A DNA stretch of 64,000 nucleotides, from contig NC_092672.1 in NCBI RefSeq assembly GCF_964355755.1, positions 5,766,001-5,830,000 on the forward strand, given 5' to 3'. Source of the DNA: Antedon mediterranea. Its lineage: Eukaryota; Echinodermata; Crinoidea; Comatulida; Antedonidae. This document shows positions 1-15,700 of this stretch, one piece after another. Position 1 is the stretch's first letter. Each line of letters begins with the position of its first letter. The notes under the pieces were generated by a model that ran no database searches, was not told the origin of the DNA, and saw only the letters and a program-made list of their open reading frames with translations. A program made the translations under genes and the position numbers.

Positions 1-721
1 AGGGCTTTTATGTATAATCTAAAGGTTTTTACAAATTTTTTTTTTGTGTGCATGTTTTGATTCTGTAATGTAACTATATACATTTTTTTCTCAAACCGGA
101 TTCAAGTTTAGTATGAATCTAGCATGGCGCGGAGTTGCTAAACACAGAAGCAATTTAAATGTGAAACAGTTTGCACCCAAACGCTCAAAAAGCACTATGC
201 GCAACGTCCGAGAACAACTATGTACTTGAAATCTCCATTGCACAAAAAAGTTCAAGAAAACAAAGAAAAGACGAGGCAAATGGCTAAAAACCCATGTACT
301 CAAAGGCAAAGACTCTAAACACACAAAAGCCTCTAAAAGCACCATCCAAATCCTAAACATTGCCTATAACAACAAAGTATAGTCGTTATCTCGGGACTAT
401 TCATTCTATAGTCACCACCAGGTAAGCTTTCTTCATCAACGCTTTTATGAATGGATGACTAGTGAGAGCAGGAACGCTAGTAGACCAAACCCAGTACCGT
501 TTTGATTACGATCATTCAAGAAACTACCCCATGATATTACTTTCAACGTATATGGAATTTGTTCATACTTCTCTTCTTAGTAAACAAACATTTAGAAAAA
601 GTATTTCCAAAAGGAAGTTATTCTGTTGTGGCGTATTTATAAAGCAATCACAAAATAGACAATGTGATATAGAACCAACAACAGAGTATTGATAATGTAG
701 ATAGCAAAGTATGTTACTTAC
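1..721 (-). other. GRK2/3 intron 7 (partial)
   Basis: AT-rich intronic sequence running off the left edge. No kinase-domain exon, RNA gene or inverted-repeat element was seen in it. Confidence 0.7.
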
Positions 722-773
722 ATTAATATTTAGTTCTACATTCTTCCATTGGCAAAATCTTGTGAACTTCTCA
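722..773 (-). CDS. GRK2/3: GRK2/3 exon 7 (last exon in window)
   Basis: Encodes [18 protein letters not shown], almost identical to the end of the GRK2 RGS-homology domain, just before the kinase domain. Phase 2 in, phase 0 out, donor AAT|GTAAGT at 721-716. Confidence 0.95.
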
Positions 774-3700
774 CTGTCAAAAAAAAATTGTTTTGTTAAT
801 GGAAAGTAAATATCGCCTTTAAATCTGCCTTGAAAATTCATATTTTTCTTTCAAATTAAGCTCTCTCATACACTGCGCCTTTGGTCACTTACTGCTGGAA
901 TTTACGCATTACAAATTCGTATTACAACCTTTAATGTTAAATATAGTATTTATACTGGAGAGGTACGCAATAAATTGCAATGTACCACTTTAGCATTAGG
1001 CACCCATAAGCGTATGAATGGTGCAAATGGCCAAACACTAGAGAAACCATCTAAAGACAACTAAAATACAGTTCCATCCATCAAATGAGAGTGCCTACTA
1101 TGAAATTTGTAGCCAAAACTATTATTCTTAAGATTTTGAAACAAAACACATTTAAAAACATACGCGATTGCTAGGTAACTATTGAACAAGAGAAGTTATT
1201 GACAATCAATCAGTATATAATCCAATTAACATAATATGTGTCATGAATATTAGCATATAATTAAAGTTAATATTGACATAGTATAATAGATATGTGTGCA
1301 TACACATATGGTATAGAGTATTTTCTTGGAGAATTCTTAAATTTTAACATGTTGCTAACTGCCATATACCTAGTTTTACCCTGAAGTGTGTGGGTTCACT
1401 AATCCTAAATGAAATATGTCGATCAAATTTTCATACTAGTATTCAAATTAGGTTTAGTATATACTCCAGTGACCTACTTACTGTACATTAAAAAAATTAC
1501 ACAAATTGTTCAGTTTTACTATATCCAATAAAAATAACAAAACTTACAAAAGGATGTGTTTAAAACAAGAAAACATAGGCTTTTTCATACCATTTTGTTC
1601 CTTTATAATACAAATTATTTTGTTCCTTTATAATAAAAATTTTTTTTTTAAATAAATTTTATATTCTAACATGTTGACATGTATGGATCTATACTCAAAA
1701 CAAAAATATTAAAAAATACTTTTAAAAGAAAAATTTTATATTTTAACATAAAATGTCAATCACTTAAATTTACTGGTATTCAAGTGGCCTACTTATACAT
1801 TCATCAACATAAAATGTTACTATATATAATAAAACTAAACAATGGGAACAAACAAAAATAGACGGCCTTTTTTTAAAAGGTTGAGACTATAAAACAATTA
1901 TAGAAGTAATGCCAATGCAAAAGCCATGCGTTAAATACGGTTACAAGACAGAGAAAAAAAAATTATAACAATATACAGTTTAATTTTAAACCAAAGAGAT
2001 GACTTATTTATCCATCCAAGTTAATTAAGAATTGATTAAATATATTAACTTGTTTTTAGAACAATAATTCTATAGTTAATGTTACTCCAGTGACGTCTTG
2101 GCAGAAAACGTATTTTGTATTTGTTGAAAATTGTATGTTCAAAATTATAATTTTGTTTCTTTAAAGATATATTGTCCCAAAAACATGAAAAATGAAGATT
2201 AATTAAATCAGACTTTTAATATGTTATTTTGTAGTTTTAATAAAGTTAATCACTTCCATTGAAAAAAAAATGAAAACAAATTATGTTTTCACCTATAAAT
2301 GGACAAACTAAATGGTTAAATTCAACCAAAAACCCACTAGCTGGCAGCCAATTTGGCAATTTTTTGCTATAAATTACAGTTTTTTCAGGTAAATACATTT
2401 TTTTTCTCGAACCAATTTTTGGTCAAAGTGGATAACTATTATGTTGCATTAAAATGGCATATTCAACAACAATACATCTTTAATACAATTGTACATACTG
2501 TCCCAAACTAGTTGGCTAGCATGGCCATGGAATATTGCCAATATTAACAAATTGTATGTACTTCTTACCTCTCCAGGAATCTCTTGAAAATATCTCCACG
2601 TAGTGAATTGAGAATTTCGACAATATATGGCTAAAATAAAATAAACACACTTGTTATTTATCAAATTTATTTGGACCATATTTAAACTGAAATAATTGAG
2701 TATGTAGGTAGCTGGTATAACTGTTTTAGGTATTAGGCTAATCATCACTGACCATTGGCAGGAATAAAACCTAGAATATTTACGTTGGTAAGAAAAGCAA
2801 TAACGTTTGCCACCAAGAGGTACAGCTCCACAACTGTGGACATTGCTACAGTCACCAAGAGGTACAGCTCCACAACTGTGGACATTGCTACCAGTCACCA
2901 AGAGGTACAGCTCCACAACTGTGGACATTGCTACCAGTCACCAAGAGGTACAGCTCCACAACTGTGGACATTGCTACCAGTCACCAAGAGGTACAGCTCC
3001 ACAACTGTGGACATTGCTACCAGTCACCAAGAGGTACAGCTCCACAACTGTGGACATTGCTACCAGTCACCAAGAGGTACAGCTCCACAACTGTGGACAT
3101 TGCTACCAGTCACCAAGAGGTACAGCTCCACAACTGTGGACATTGCTACCAGTCACCAAGAGGTACAGCTCCACAACTGTGGACATTGCTACCAGTCACC
3201 AAGAGGTACAGCTCCACAACTGTGGGCATTGCTAACAGTCATAAAAATGTAGAGTGAATTTCTAACTCTGGGACCTACCTACCTGGACCAAACCTATGTT
3301 TACTTCAATTAGGTTTTAATACGTACATAACGTATTCACTTTCAGATTATAACTAACACTACAGATGAATATAAAATATGATCCTTAAATAGAAGAAGAC
3401 CGTATGATATTGGTCATGACTGTAGGTCAACTTTGGTCATTGCTTCCAGTCATAAAAATGTAGAGTGCATTCTAACTCCGGGACCTACCTCCAAATGGTA
3501 CCAAATCTATGTTTACTTTATATCAATTAGGCTTTCATACATATATAAAGCATTCACTTTGAGATTATAACTACCAGATGAATATAAAATATGATCATTA
3601 ATTAGAAGAAGTCTGTATGATAACAGCCATTACTGTACTTGAACATGTTTATAAACTTTAAATGTCTAAAATTCATGTAGCAATACTAAAGTGCATATAA

Positions 3701-6700
3701 TGTAAATATTGTAAGTACATCTCACCTCAAACAGATTTGACGGTACTTCACGTTTTGTCAATTTATGCCTGACAGATTCCACTGCTTCCTCTGAAAAGGG
3801 CTAAAAAAAGACAAATATTATATATATCTCAGGAAATATCGCTACAAGGCATGTTCCTGTAAAAACCAAGAGAAATATATGTTATATAACACTATTGCCA
3901 ATTACTGCATTTAGGGAAATGATGTGGGATCAGTTTATTAAGGTTGTACTTTGGGACACCCTTTGGTGACAACCACATTTAAAGGACTCATACTGTAGAT
4001 GACACTTTGATAGGTCCCAAAAGTGTCTCCTTAACAGGGGTTCTAGTAACAAATATTTAATAGGAACATTGTTGTCAATAGTAATATTCATATTAATATT
4101 TTTATAATAATTACAATGTACGGCGGAACAGCACTAGGTCTAGTCCCTTAATTGTACGCATGCAAACCAGAGATCAAATTGATACGCCCTCATCTATCAG
4201 TATTTTTATTCACAAAGCGAGATCTCCGGAGAGATACTTTTATATATAAACACAATAGGCATAGAAATTAATTCTAAACCGGCTGGAAATATACTGAAAT
4301 TTAATTAATTAATTTGTAGAGATAAGATGAGGAAATCTGTGAGATTTACTAACTAAACTATTTTAGCTATGTATTTAATTATTATAACACAAAATTAATT
4401 GTCATAATTCAATATTTACAGTGCCCTGTGAATTTGATTATATAATTAAACCTCACCCACACTGACTTGACTGTAGAATTGGGTCAAGCTTCATAAGAGT
4501 GGGTGTATAGTGTCTTAATTAAATTTTACACTTTATTTCAATGAAAAATCAATTGAGAATCACAAAAAAAGCATTTAAAGCTCTAAAATGTGTATATAAT
4601 TGGGTCAAGCAAGTTGATAACAAAACTATTAAAGGTTCATATGACGTCATATAGAGCACGTCATATTCAACTATTGTCAACCTATTATTCATTTAATACC
4701 AGATTAAATCTACAAATATACTATCAAAACCAACAATATTTGTTTAATAAAATGAATTTAATATTTCAAACCACAATAAAATGATATGTTATGTAGGTTT
4801 ATGGTACAGTTGAATGCCCTGTGATGAATATTAATTTGATAATAATAAATTAATTATTGCACAGTTTTATATTTTGTGGGTGCATTTTATTTCTTTGGCA
4901 TGCATTTTGTATTACTGTTTAGAACAGCTTTAAAGGACAACTAATTGAAATTACTTTGTGATTACCATCATTTATAAATTGTGATGTCATGGTGACACTG
5001 ATCAAAAAATTGTGAAATACCTAAAAATCCTACAATGTACACTCAGTTTTTGTATTATATATAGTTTATAGTAGAGTCCGAAATTAATTGTTCCCACTTA
5101 CAATATGTCAGATTTTTGGGCAGAAAAGAGTAAAATTACCGCTGCAAATTCACTCTTACTGATGGTTCACAACCATGTTAGAATAAGAAGTGGATTACCA
5201 GGATTTAAATTAATTGGCTTAGAACTTCATGTGAACAAGGCTAATTGTATTTATAAACCACCCACCAGCTATCAGATTAAATATGATCAACTTGAACATT
5301 ATCAAACTATACAACAATGTAAAGATCAGCCAATCAGTGTATTACCAATTAAGAATACATAATTGATAGAATTTCTACAGGGATTTTCTAAAACTGTCCA
5401 ACCCAATATGAATCTATACAGTAATATATTTAAAAGAAGAAACTTTTTTCCGAGGATATCCCTAACTAATGATGAGTAGAAAAATTAGTGAAGATGTTGA
5501 TGGAAATAGGTGGCAGGAAAAGTTAGGGGTGTTGACAGCATGGCGCATTTTGAATCATTCTGCACATCAAGACTTGTTAGGAGCAGTAGTTCAAATCTAA
5601 ACCTTCTCCAAACAAATTGTTATTGTTCATCCTAGCCTAATATAAACGGACATTAAAACAAACTTAATATCATGAATTAAGAATATACTAGTATCCAAAT
5701 TCATAGGTGAAAGAGGTGGGAAGATAGGTATCCAGCCTATAGGTCCTCAAAAAATACACCACTTTAATTTACAATTTTTAGAAACACGGAATGCCATAAT
5801 AGGCAACATCAAAATGCTCTCACTTTGACCTCCTTAAGTCTACTTAAAGAGAAATTATGATAATTGAATTGCCTAGTTGGTCAATCAAATGCATCCCTCA
5901 GCTGGTTCTCGGCTTGACCGATGGGAACATTATCTGGTGAATCTTTGTGTTAAATGTTTGCTGATCAACCATGCTGATCTCCAATTAAACATGGAATATT
6001 TTCAGATGAGGAATCTACAATTGGTGGTGATATTTCTTGGGACTTTTTACTGTTACTATTATGATCATACTATGGCTTAATGAAAATAAACATATCATGG
6101 GGATTTAAAGGAGCGAAAGAACAGCCAGTCGACATTGTGCAATACAATTGTTGACGGGCTATGATTACGCTTCTATTAATCGCCTTAACTGTACGCTGTG
6201 CTTTGGACACATATCTCCAAAAACTGGACACAGTAGTTTCTCCAGTGTCCTGGATGTTTATATAACACCTAATTAACGAATTACAAAAAGTATTAGGGAA
6301 CTATGGTGTACAGGTTACCCAGACTATTAAACCAACTGTTTTTCAAACGCACTGCAAAATCTTCATATATTTAAATATTGCCATCCACCCATCTATCTTC
6401 TTAAGCTCTGTCTACACTATCAAACTAGTTTGACACAAAAAAAGTGTGATGTGCCCAAATATGGTAGTGATGCCTAAATATTGTAGTGATATGACATCTT
6501 CATGTCCATATATGGACACATCACATTTTGTTGTAACAAAGTTTGATAGTGTAGACAGAGCTTTTCACAATGCAATTTAAATTATAACATGGAAGAATTA
6601 TTTAAATAATACTACTACTACTAAAATGATTATACTACTGTATCTACTGTACACTGTGGCCTTTATATATTACTATCAAATAACAAATCTAAAATTGATA

Positions 6701-9700
6701 TTATAATTTTGTATCAAATAAAAATATCAAAATTATACATTAGTCACCATGATTCGATCGGAGTAAGACGCTTACACAACGAGCTCCTGAAACGCACTAC
6801 TTAGCATACTAATTTTCTCTAGGCCAATCACGACAAGCCATGTCACGATCTACACGAGCAAATACCAAGCCCGCTGAATTCGAAAGCGAAGACCAGCTAT
6901 CGTTTGAATCGTTTGTTAAAAAAAAACTTGAATCGATTTTAAAAGGCCAAGAATCTAATAAAGCTGAGCTTTACGAAGCAATATCGTTTAATTCTGCTAG
7001 AATAGATGCCCTTGAAGATGAAAACAAGGAATTAAAAACGACTGTCACAGAGCTGACAACAACAGTTGCTAATTTACAAGGTAGTACAACTGACCTGTTG
7101 GCAAAAATTAACAAGACGGAACGCTTTTCTCGTCGTAATAACGTAAGAATTGTTGGTGTGGAAGAGAACACAAAAGAAAACTGTAAGTTAATCTTTGAGA
7201 ACATTCTTTCCGATTTTTTCACACTCGATCCCAGGCCAACAATCGAACGGGCCCACCGAGATGGTAAAAGTATGAACGGCAAGCCAAGGCATATCATTGC
7301 CCGTTTTCTCTCATACGCTTCTAAGATTGAAGTTATGAAACAACGAAGTTCTGCGCTAGATAGCCAGAAATTTTATATCATAGATGATCTTACTGCTGCC
7401 GATCTACTGGAAAAAAAGAAATGGAGATCACAAGTAAAAGAGATGTACAATAAAGGTACCAAGCTTCGTTTTACGGCTGGAAAATGGCGAACTTCAACTG
7501 GCATTCCGGTAAACTTTTCGAAATTCCATTGAAATAGTTCCGGTAAACTTTTCGAAATTCCATTGCCATACTAGTGATCGGAATGTTGTTGTAAACACTT
7601 GGACTGTCTAAGAAGCATTTCTTCTTTACAAATTCAATCCATTATTAAATTTTACAACAGACTAAGAATCTTTTATCCATTATTTTCCTTACATCTGCAT
7701 ACTTTGCTTAATTTGTATAAGCCTCTTGATTGATTTTACATAATAATTTTACAATAGCGTTTTCAGGAGTCTGTTCTCACATAATTGCATTGTCATAAGA
7801 TGTTTAAACCACTTAAAACCATTTATTCACCTTTGTTTTATTGTTACCCCCCAATTCTTAACTTGTTTCTTTATATTTACGTTCTTGTACTTTTCTGTTT
7901 TTACGTAACATTACCAGGCATCTTTTATTACATACTATTGAATAAACTGATCACATTATGTATCGTTAGATATTCTCATGGACCCTTTTGACAATATAGA
8001 TGCATTCCCATTTAATCACATTATTGATAATGATGAATTCTTGCATGTCATTCACTATTACTTTTGTGACGATAGAATTGACTTTGATAGATTTAATTCT
8101 TTAATTTTTAACCCTTTTGATATTAATTTTAAAGATGTTATTAATGACAACGATGCCCAATTATTTTCCGAAAATATTGAATCTTGTACCTATGAATATA
8201 TTGATAGTCTTAACAACAAATATTCAACCCAAGATTATTCATTTAGTATCTTTCACTTAAACGCACGCAGTCTTGTTAAACATTTTAACGATATCAATGT
8301 ATGCGTAGGTGCTATTAACCATGAATTCTCAGCACTATGCTTCACCGAAACTTTTTTTAATCATAATACGCCTTTTTCCTTTTATAATATTCCCAATTAT
8401 AACCTCTTGCATGTTTCACGAGCTGATAGACCAGGAGGAGGCGTTGCCATTTACCTACACCAGAGATTTAAATATATTCTTCGCCCTGATTTATCATTTA
8501 TCATTACTAATGGTTCGGAATCTCTTTTCATTGAAATCGATGCACAACCCAAAAACATAATCCTTGGAGTAGTATATCGTTTGCCTGAATTATCCATTAA
8601 CACATTTAATAAAGATATCTCTAATTTAATTGACACCATTAATAATGAGAAAAAAACAGCATATATTTCAGGAGACTTTAATATTAACTTGTTAAATTCC
8701 AAAACACATAAAGGTACTTCTGATTTTGTTAATACTTTATTTCAATCAAATTATTATCCTCTTATTACTAGGCCAACTAGAATTACGCGTAATTCTGCAA
8801 CTTTAATCGACAATATTTTTTGTAATAATCTATATGATAACATTTCTTCCGGAATTCTATATTCGGACATCTCGGATCACTTTCCTGTTTTCTTGTTAGT
8901 ACATAAATCAGAACCTCTCCAACACCTGAAACCTAAATCAAAATATATATACATAAAAAAAGTCAATGATATTTCAATTTCTGCCTTAAGTAATGATTTG
9001 TCAAATGTTGACTGGACTAGTATTTATAACTCCAATGAACCCAATGAGGCATACGCTTTATTCAACGACATATTTAGTACATTATATAATAACAACATTA
9101 AAACCACTCGTTCCAGACGCAATATTCGGAAAGAAAAAAAACCTTGGATAACTAAATGCTTAATTAAATCTATCGACAAAAAACACAAATTATATAAAAC
9201 ATTTCTTATATCTAAAAAGCAAAAGGACAAAGATAAATATGTTAAATATCGAAATGTACTTACCAAAATCCTTCGTACTGCCCAAAAGAATTACTTCAGT
9301 GACAAATTTGAATTCCATAAAAATAACATCCAAAAAACCTGGCAAACAATAAATGGAGTCCTTGGCAAGAAATCTCGTAAACCGTTTCCTTCTCACTTTA
9401 TTAACAATGACATTGAATTAAATAATCCTCAACAAATTGCAACTGAATTCAATAATTATTTTACTAGTATAGGGCCAAATTTAGTTAACAAAATACATGT
9501 GTCGGATAATGATAATTATACTTCTACCCTACCTCGTCCATGTGTGCACTCTCTCTTTCTTAGTCCTGTAACCGAACATGAAGTTGTCAGTATAATACTT
9601 TCCCTCAAAGATAATAAATCTCCTGGGTTTGATGGGTTTTCCAATAAAATTATTAAACGTGTTTCTAATTTTATATGCAAACCCTTAACTCACATTTTTA

Positions 9701-12700
9701 ATACTTCTTTTCAAACCGGTATTTTTCCTGATTCTTTTAAAATAGCTAAAGTCATCCCTATCTACAAGAAAGAAGATCCTCATCATTTCAATAACTACAG
9801 ACCAATCTCCCTACTTCCTTGTTTCTCAAAATTAATTGAAAAAATAATGCATAATCGAATTTCTTCCTTTTTAACTAAACATAACATTTTATTTAAAGGC
9901 CAATATGGTTTCAGGAAAAAGTATTCAACAGATCTTGCTTTATTAGATATTTTTGACAAAATTACAATTGCCCTGAGTAAAAATGAGTTTTCTGTTGGCA
10001 TTTTCCTTGATTTATCTAAGGCCTTCGATACTATTAACCACGATATTTTAATTCATAAACTTTCAAATTACGGTATCAGAGGCCTTCCTTTAAAACTAAT
10101 TAAAAGCTACCTTTCCAATCGTGTTCAGTTTACTTCCTTAAATAATTTTAACTCTTCCTATTCCCGTTTAACCTGTGGTGTTCCCCAAGGATCGATTCTT
10201 GGACCACTCTTATTCCTGATTTTTGTTAACGATATACCAAACAGCTCTAAATTACTAAATTTTATCTTATTTGCTGACGACACAAATATTTTTTTCTCTC
10301 ATCCTAAATTAAATACCTTGTTTAAAATTGTCAATGATGAGTTACTTAAAGTTTCAAATTGGCTCAAACACAATAAATTAACTCTTAATACATTCAAAAC
10401 GAACTATATAATATTTTCTAAACGTAAAATTTCAAATTCTTTAAATGAACAAATATACATTGATAATAAAATGATCAAACGAGTTAATGAAACCCAATTT
10501 TTAGGAGTAACCATAGATGCCTCTCTGACTTGGAAACTACATATAAATAAAATCAGTAATCTAGTTTCTAGAAATGTTGGAATATTGAACAAATTAAAAC
10601 ATATCTTCCCTCAAAAAACCTTATTAACCCTTTATAATACTTTAGTTTTGCCTTACCTTTCTTATGCCAATTTATGTTGGGCAATTACTCTAGATAAATT
10701 TAATACGTTATGCCCCTGGACAAGTCTAGAGAAAACTCAAATTGACCGCCTTTTTAAACTACAAAAACGTGCACTTCGGATTTGCGCGGGAGAATCATTT
10801 AGAGCCCATACAAAATTACTTTTTAAAAGATTTAACGTTTTAAACATTTATGATTTAAATAAATTACAAGTTGCCTCATTTATGTACCGTTTATCTAACA
10901 ATTTACTGCCTTCACATTTTAATGCTTTATTTACAAGAATTGACGAACGCCATTCCTATAAAACCCGATCCTCTGTTAACAATTATATCCTTGATAATTT
11001 AAATGTTAAGGCTCGACGATTTTCTATGTATTATTTTGGTCCCAAACTTTGGACTTCACTCTCAAATGAACTTAAACAGAAATCTTCCTTTTCTAGTTTT
11101 AAATCTAATTTCAAACACAAAATGGTGTCAGAATATGCTACATAAATTTTCGCCGATCTTTTATCCTTATTTATTTGGTGGTGATACATGGCATTAAATC
11201 CTTCACCCTGGTATTCAATAATCTCCGCTACATTGTATCGTTATACTTGTTATTATACCATATTTAATTATATTTCATATTGTACTCTAATTGTTATCAT
11301 TATCCCTTTTATCATATATTATATAATTGCCTGGTTTATCTTAACTTCTATAATTTAAATTTTTTTTTTATTTCTTTATTTTATGTACTTTCACTATTAT
11401 ATATTTATATTTTAGTCTACTCTGTAGCAATGTTAGTATACTTAGGCATACGGGAGTCACGACTTAAAGTTCAGTGAACTTACTGTGACTTCCATCCACC
11501 CACATTTAATATATGTTATGTTATGTAAATGTAAATGATATATATATATATATATATATAAGTGAGTGGAAAAAATAAATAAACGAAACGAAACGAAACG
11601 AATATAAACAAGTTTTTAAAAAACCTATAACCGATGTTGATTACTGTCTTTTGCAAGCGACTTCGAAATTCAATATATGGTTATTATAATTTAGCCGGAG
11701 AGAAAATCTTCTATGACTGAATATTATCACTACTTATTAAAGTATATAAATGTTTGATATGCCTCACTCAATAATCCTATCAATGTATTAGTAATAAAAA
11801 TATCTTATATCCCAACATCATCTTCTTAAACAATGAGTATTACAGAGGCAGTCAATGGGTTTTTGCATTAAATTTACTGGCATTAACTATATACAAAATG
11901 AAAAGAAACTCTCATTTCTTTGTCAGAAAAATTGTTTTTAAATCTAGGATGTGATACAAAATAATAATGAGTATAACTTTATCAGAGGCAGTCAGTGGGT
12001 TTTTGCATTGCATTTACTGGTATTAACTACATAAAAAATTGAAAGAAAATCTTATTTCTTTGTCAGAAAAAATGTATTTAAATCTAGGATGTGATATAAA
12101 ATAACATGTTTATTTATGCATACAAAGTTTCGCAGAAAACACTTGACATGAAATCATGTAGTCACTCAACAAATATGATTAAAATATGACAATAGCCATT
12201 TCATATTTAATGTTAACATTAATGTAAATATGTTTGCATTACACAGTTCAAGAATGTCAACATGCTCAAAATGGATTTAGACACAATAGGAACAAACGTA
12301 GTTACTCATCAATTGGTGAATATTTACAGGAAGTTGGAAACAAATATACCACTTCAACTTATAAATTGCCACATCTAATTATTTGACATCCTGTTGATGT
12401 CGTTGTCATAGCTACCACATAATTATATATTTCATCTTGTAATTTTTAAGAATTGATTATTGGGAAAAAAAATGCTCAAATAATTGTGCTTTAGAAAAAA
12501 AAAATACTGTATAATGAAATTTATTGCACTAAAAATTACAGAGAGTTCATGTTCATTTTAATGAGTTTACCATAAATTGCAAAACCGATGATTAATGAAT
12601 TTTATTCAGAAATAATTCATAATCATATCATTTTTTTTCTTAAATAATAACAGTCTTAGGCACTGATGAAATATTACTGAACAATACATTTTATTTCCAC

Positions 12701-15700
12701 TATAATATCTTCTACATATGTGTACAGCCACATCAAAACCAGGCACTTGGTGAAATATATATTTTTTTAGTTGATACTATAATGGTATTCCTCACAATAT
12801 ATCCTTCAAAATGGTGTTTGGATCATTTAAATCAAGCAAATATTCCCAGAGTTATGGCAATAAATGTATATAGCATTTATACAACAATTTATTTGTAATT
12901 ACTGAGTAATTAACAGTCAAAGTTTAATGACAAATCAGACAGGAAGTTGCCCCATGCTGTTACAGATTGAACAATTAACACCTTAGCAACACTACCTTCT
13001 AGATAAACAATCATTCTGAAATTTGGCACACTTATTCAATATAGTGTTTTCTGATATTCATGAAAATTTCATCAAAATCCGAGGTGGTTATCATAGTTAA
13101 AGACCCCTTCCCTGCAATTTTGGACGTTTTTTGGAAAATAATACATATATATCACTTTAAAAACATTAAACCATGTCATTCCTTGTCTTAAATGTACGTT
13201 TTATGGTAAATTATGATAAAAAGTGAGAAACAATGCACTACCTAAGTAGCTCGCGGCGATCGACCTCTCGTGGACGATCTCAGGCCTAGCCTAGCTAGGC
13301 TTAGTTTTGTAGGCCTAGCTGGTAAACATCGGTAACGTACGAACATCGTACGCTAGCTATATACCTAGCCTGACGTTGTATAGTTGCTGCATTAATTGTC
13401 TTTCTATTTTTGCCAGACTCCGTTGATACAAATTGGGGAAAACCCGGTATTTTCGCTGAAAAGTTAGGAGTCTTCCATTTGTTTTGGCTTCACGATCGAT
13501 CGAAAAGTGGGCGAATTACAGGTGAAAAACAACAATATCAATCCGCGCGCAATGCATTTTGGGATTTATAGCGGGCCGCTATAATTATTAAAATCGATTT
13601 ATTTTTCACATTTTTAACCGTTTAAAGACGAAAAAAGTTATCGCAATAGGACCATATAGTATTATTTTTACATTAAATATAGTTTGTGATCTTAAATTAG
13701 ATCTAAAAAACGTAGGGAATGGGGCTTTAATTATGACGATTACAAATTACCACTAATTTACGTAAAATCTGTCAAATTCATTTATAATAGTGTAGTGTAA
13801 GAATAATACAGTAGGCCTACTAGTAGGTATTCAGGAAGGTTGCCGTAGCTTATTATTAGTTCTAAACAAATTAAAAAAAAACAGCAAACATTTTATTAAT
13901 GAACTTTATTCAATTTTATTTCTCTTTTTACTTTATTTTATCTGCTTTTTCTTCAAAATGGCGCAGGGCACACAATGTCCCTTGTTTCTGGTCGGCAAAA
14001 TTCAATTACCAGTATTTTATTTGTGAGTGATTTGTATTGTACTGGTTTTTAGTGTTAATGTTATGTATGTAAGAGAAACTCAACAGTTCTTTTCAGACTT
14101 AATATACGTGGTGTACCGCAAACTTTATATCAACATTTGATTTCGCCATGCAAACCTTCAAACAATGTTATGTATTCTATTGTTGAACCAGCACCATAAC
14201 AGATAGCCACACCCGTTAGCTTGAACAATGTTTTTAAGCATGATGAATAACGTGAAATTTAGCCAAGGTACCAGTATTTTATTTGTGAGGGATTTGTATT
14301 GTACTGGTTTTTACGGTTTATGTTTTGCACACACTCCCCACACACCCAACCCATCATTGGCAATTTTTAAGCATAATGAAATTTAACCAAATTGAAATAA
14401 ATAAAATAGCCCTGCAGTAGGCCTAGTAAGTAAAGTAAAGCCTTCCAGGAGGCTTATTATACTATATAGAGAGGAAAACTCTATCTTATTTTAATTGGGC
14501 TAGGCCTTGTTGTTGTTATTACTATTATTATTACTAGCTAGCTAGGCCTACTATGCCATGCAGCCTATCTAGGCTAGTAGCCCAGCGTAGTAGTAGGCCT
14601 AGGCGGATCTCCGCCTAGTCTAGGCTTATAGTACTAGGCCTAGTAGAGCCAGGTCTAGCCTACTGTACCTAGCTAGAGGCCTAGCCTAGTGCCAGTGGAT
14701 TGAGAGTTACATTGCTAATATCAACTCTTACGATAAATAACTTAGCTAGGCCCTTTACTTTAGTATGTTATAACTTATTGTTATCAAGTCTGAGTCAGTA
14801 CACGTCACTTTAGTATTACTGTGTACAGTACTTAGATGAACTATAAAAAATATATTTTTCTCGACAAGCGTGTACTAGCGATAAGATTTTGTTGACCTGG
14901 AATTTTCCATGCTGGATGGGTCATGTGACAAAATTAAACCAATCACATCGCTTCTTTCAGCGTGTTCGTAGCAACAAGGCCGTTTTTGTTTACACTAAAG
15001 GGTTCTATAAAATCGGTTTTTATTGGTCTATATCGTACAATCTGTGACATCACTCATTTATTTTTAGATTCATGAACAAAATACCTATCGAATGATACCA
15101 AGCTTTCAGGGGTTATCTACAAAATTACGGCGTAGGAATGACGAAAATAACTGCTTTTTTATAACGAATTACCACGTTCTTTCAATCGAAACACGAGGAT
15201 AGAGGCTCAGATTTATGTAATTTTTACCACCTTTCCATTTGAATTAGTTAATAAGATATATATTTTTGAAATCTACGGTAAATTTCCTATCAGATAATGG
15301 TAAAAAAACAAAATGGTCAAAATATGAGTTTCACACATTCAAATGCATTTTACACAAATCCCTATCTAGCGACAAGCGCCTGGTTTTGATGTGGCTGTAC
15401 ACATATTTTAATGTTATTCAACATTTTATATTATCATTGCTTCAATTACTAGTACTGTAAACTATTTTAAAAATTATGAAGGAAATATTTTGCACTTAGG
15501 AATAATAATAAAATATAATATTTTTTTAATACTTTATTATTATTATTTCTTAAGTACTTTACATAATATTCTCATCATAATATTTTATGCTTTATTTCTA
15601 TTAATTCATATGTATTATGTATTATAATACATTATATATAATTTACTATGCAACAGAAGTTGATACACTGTATTTACATTATAGAGTTCTGTGGTGTGAC

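Larger units (their letters stand above)
6730..11602 (+). mobile_element. Non-LTR retrotransposon (LINE, CR1/L2/jockey group), nearly full length
   Basis: Two ORFs in order, a 5' region of roughly 100 bp and a 3' region ending in a simple ACGAA tail (11583-11602) typical of CR1/L2-like elements. ORF1 is RNA-binding-like and ORF2 is endonuclease plus reverse transcriptase with no stop in 1055 codons, so the insertion is recent. It sits antisense in GRK intron 4. The 5' boundary is uncertain (probably 6700-6780), and no clear target-site duplication was found. ORF1 carries a late frameshifting duplication. Confidence 0.93.

Noticed and set aside
2755-3257. Three overlapping plus-strand frames over the 43-bp array encoding repeated Cys/His-containing peptides
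   Set aside because: A 43-bp stop-free unit keeps all frames open and cycles through them; it lies in a GRK intron on the opposite strand. Not coding.
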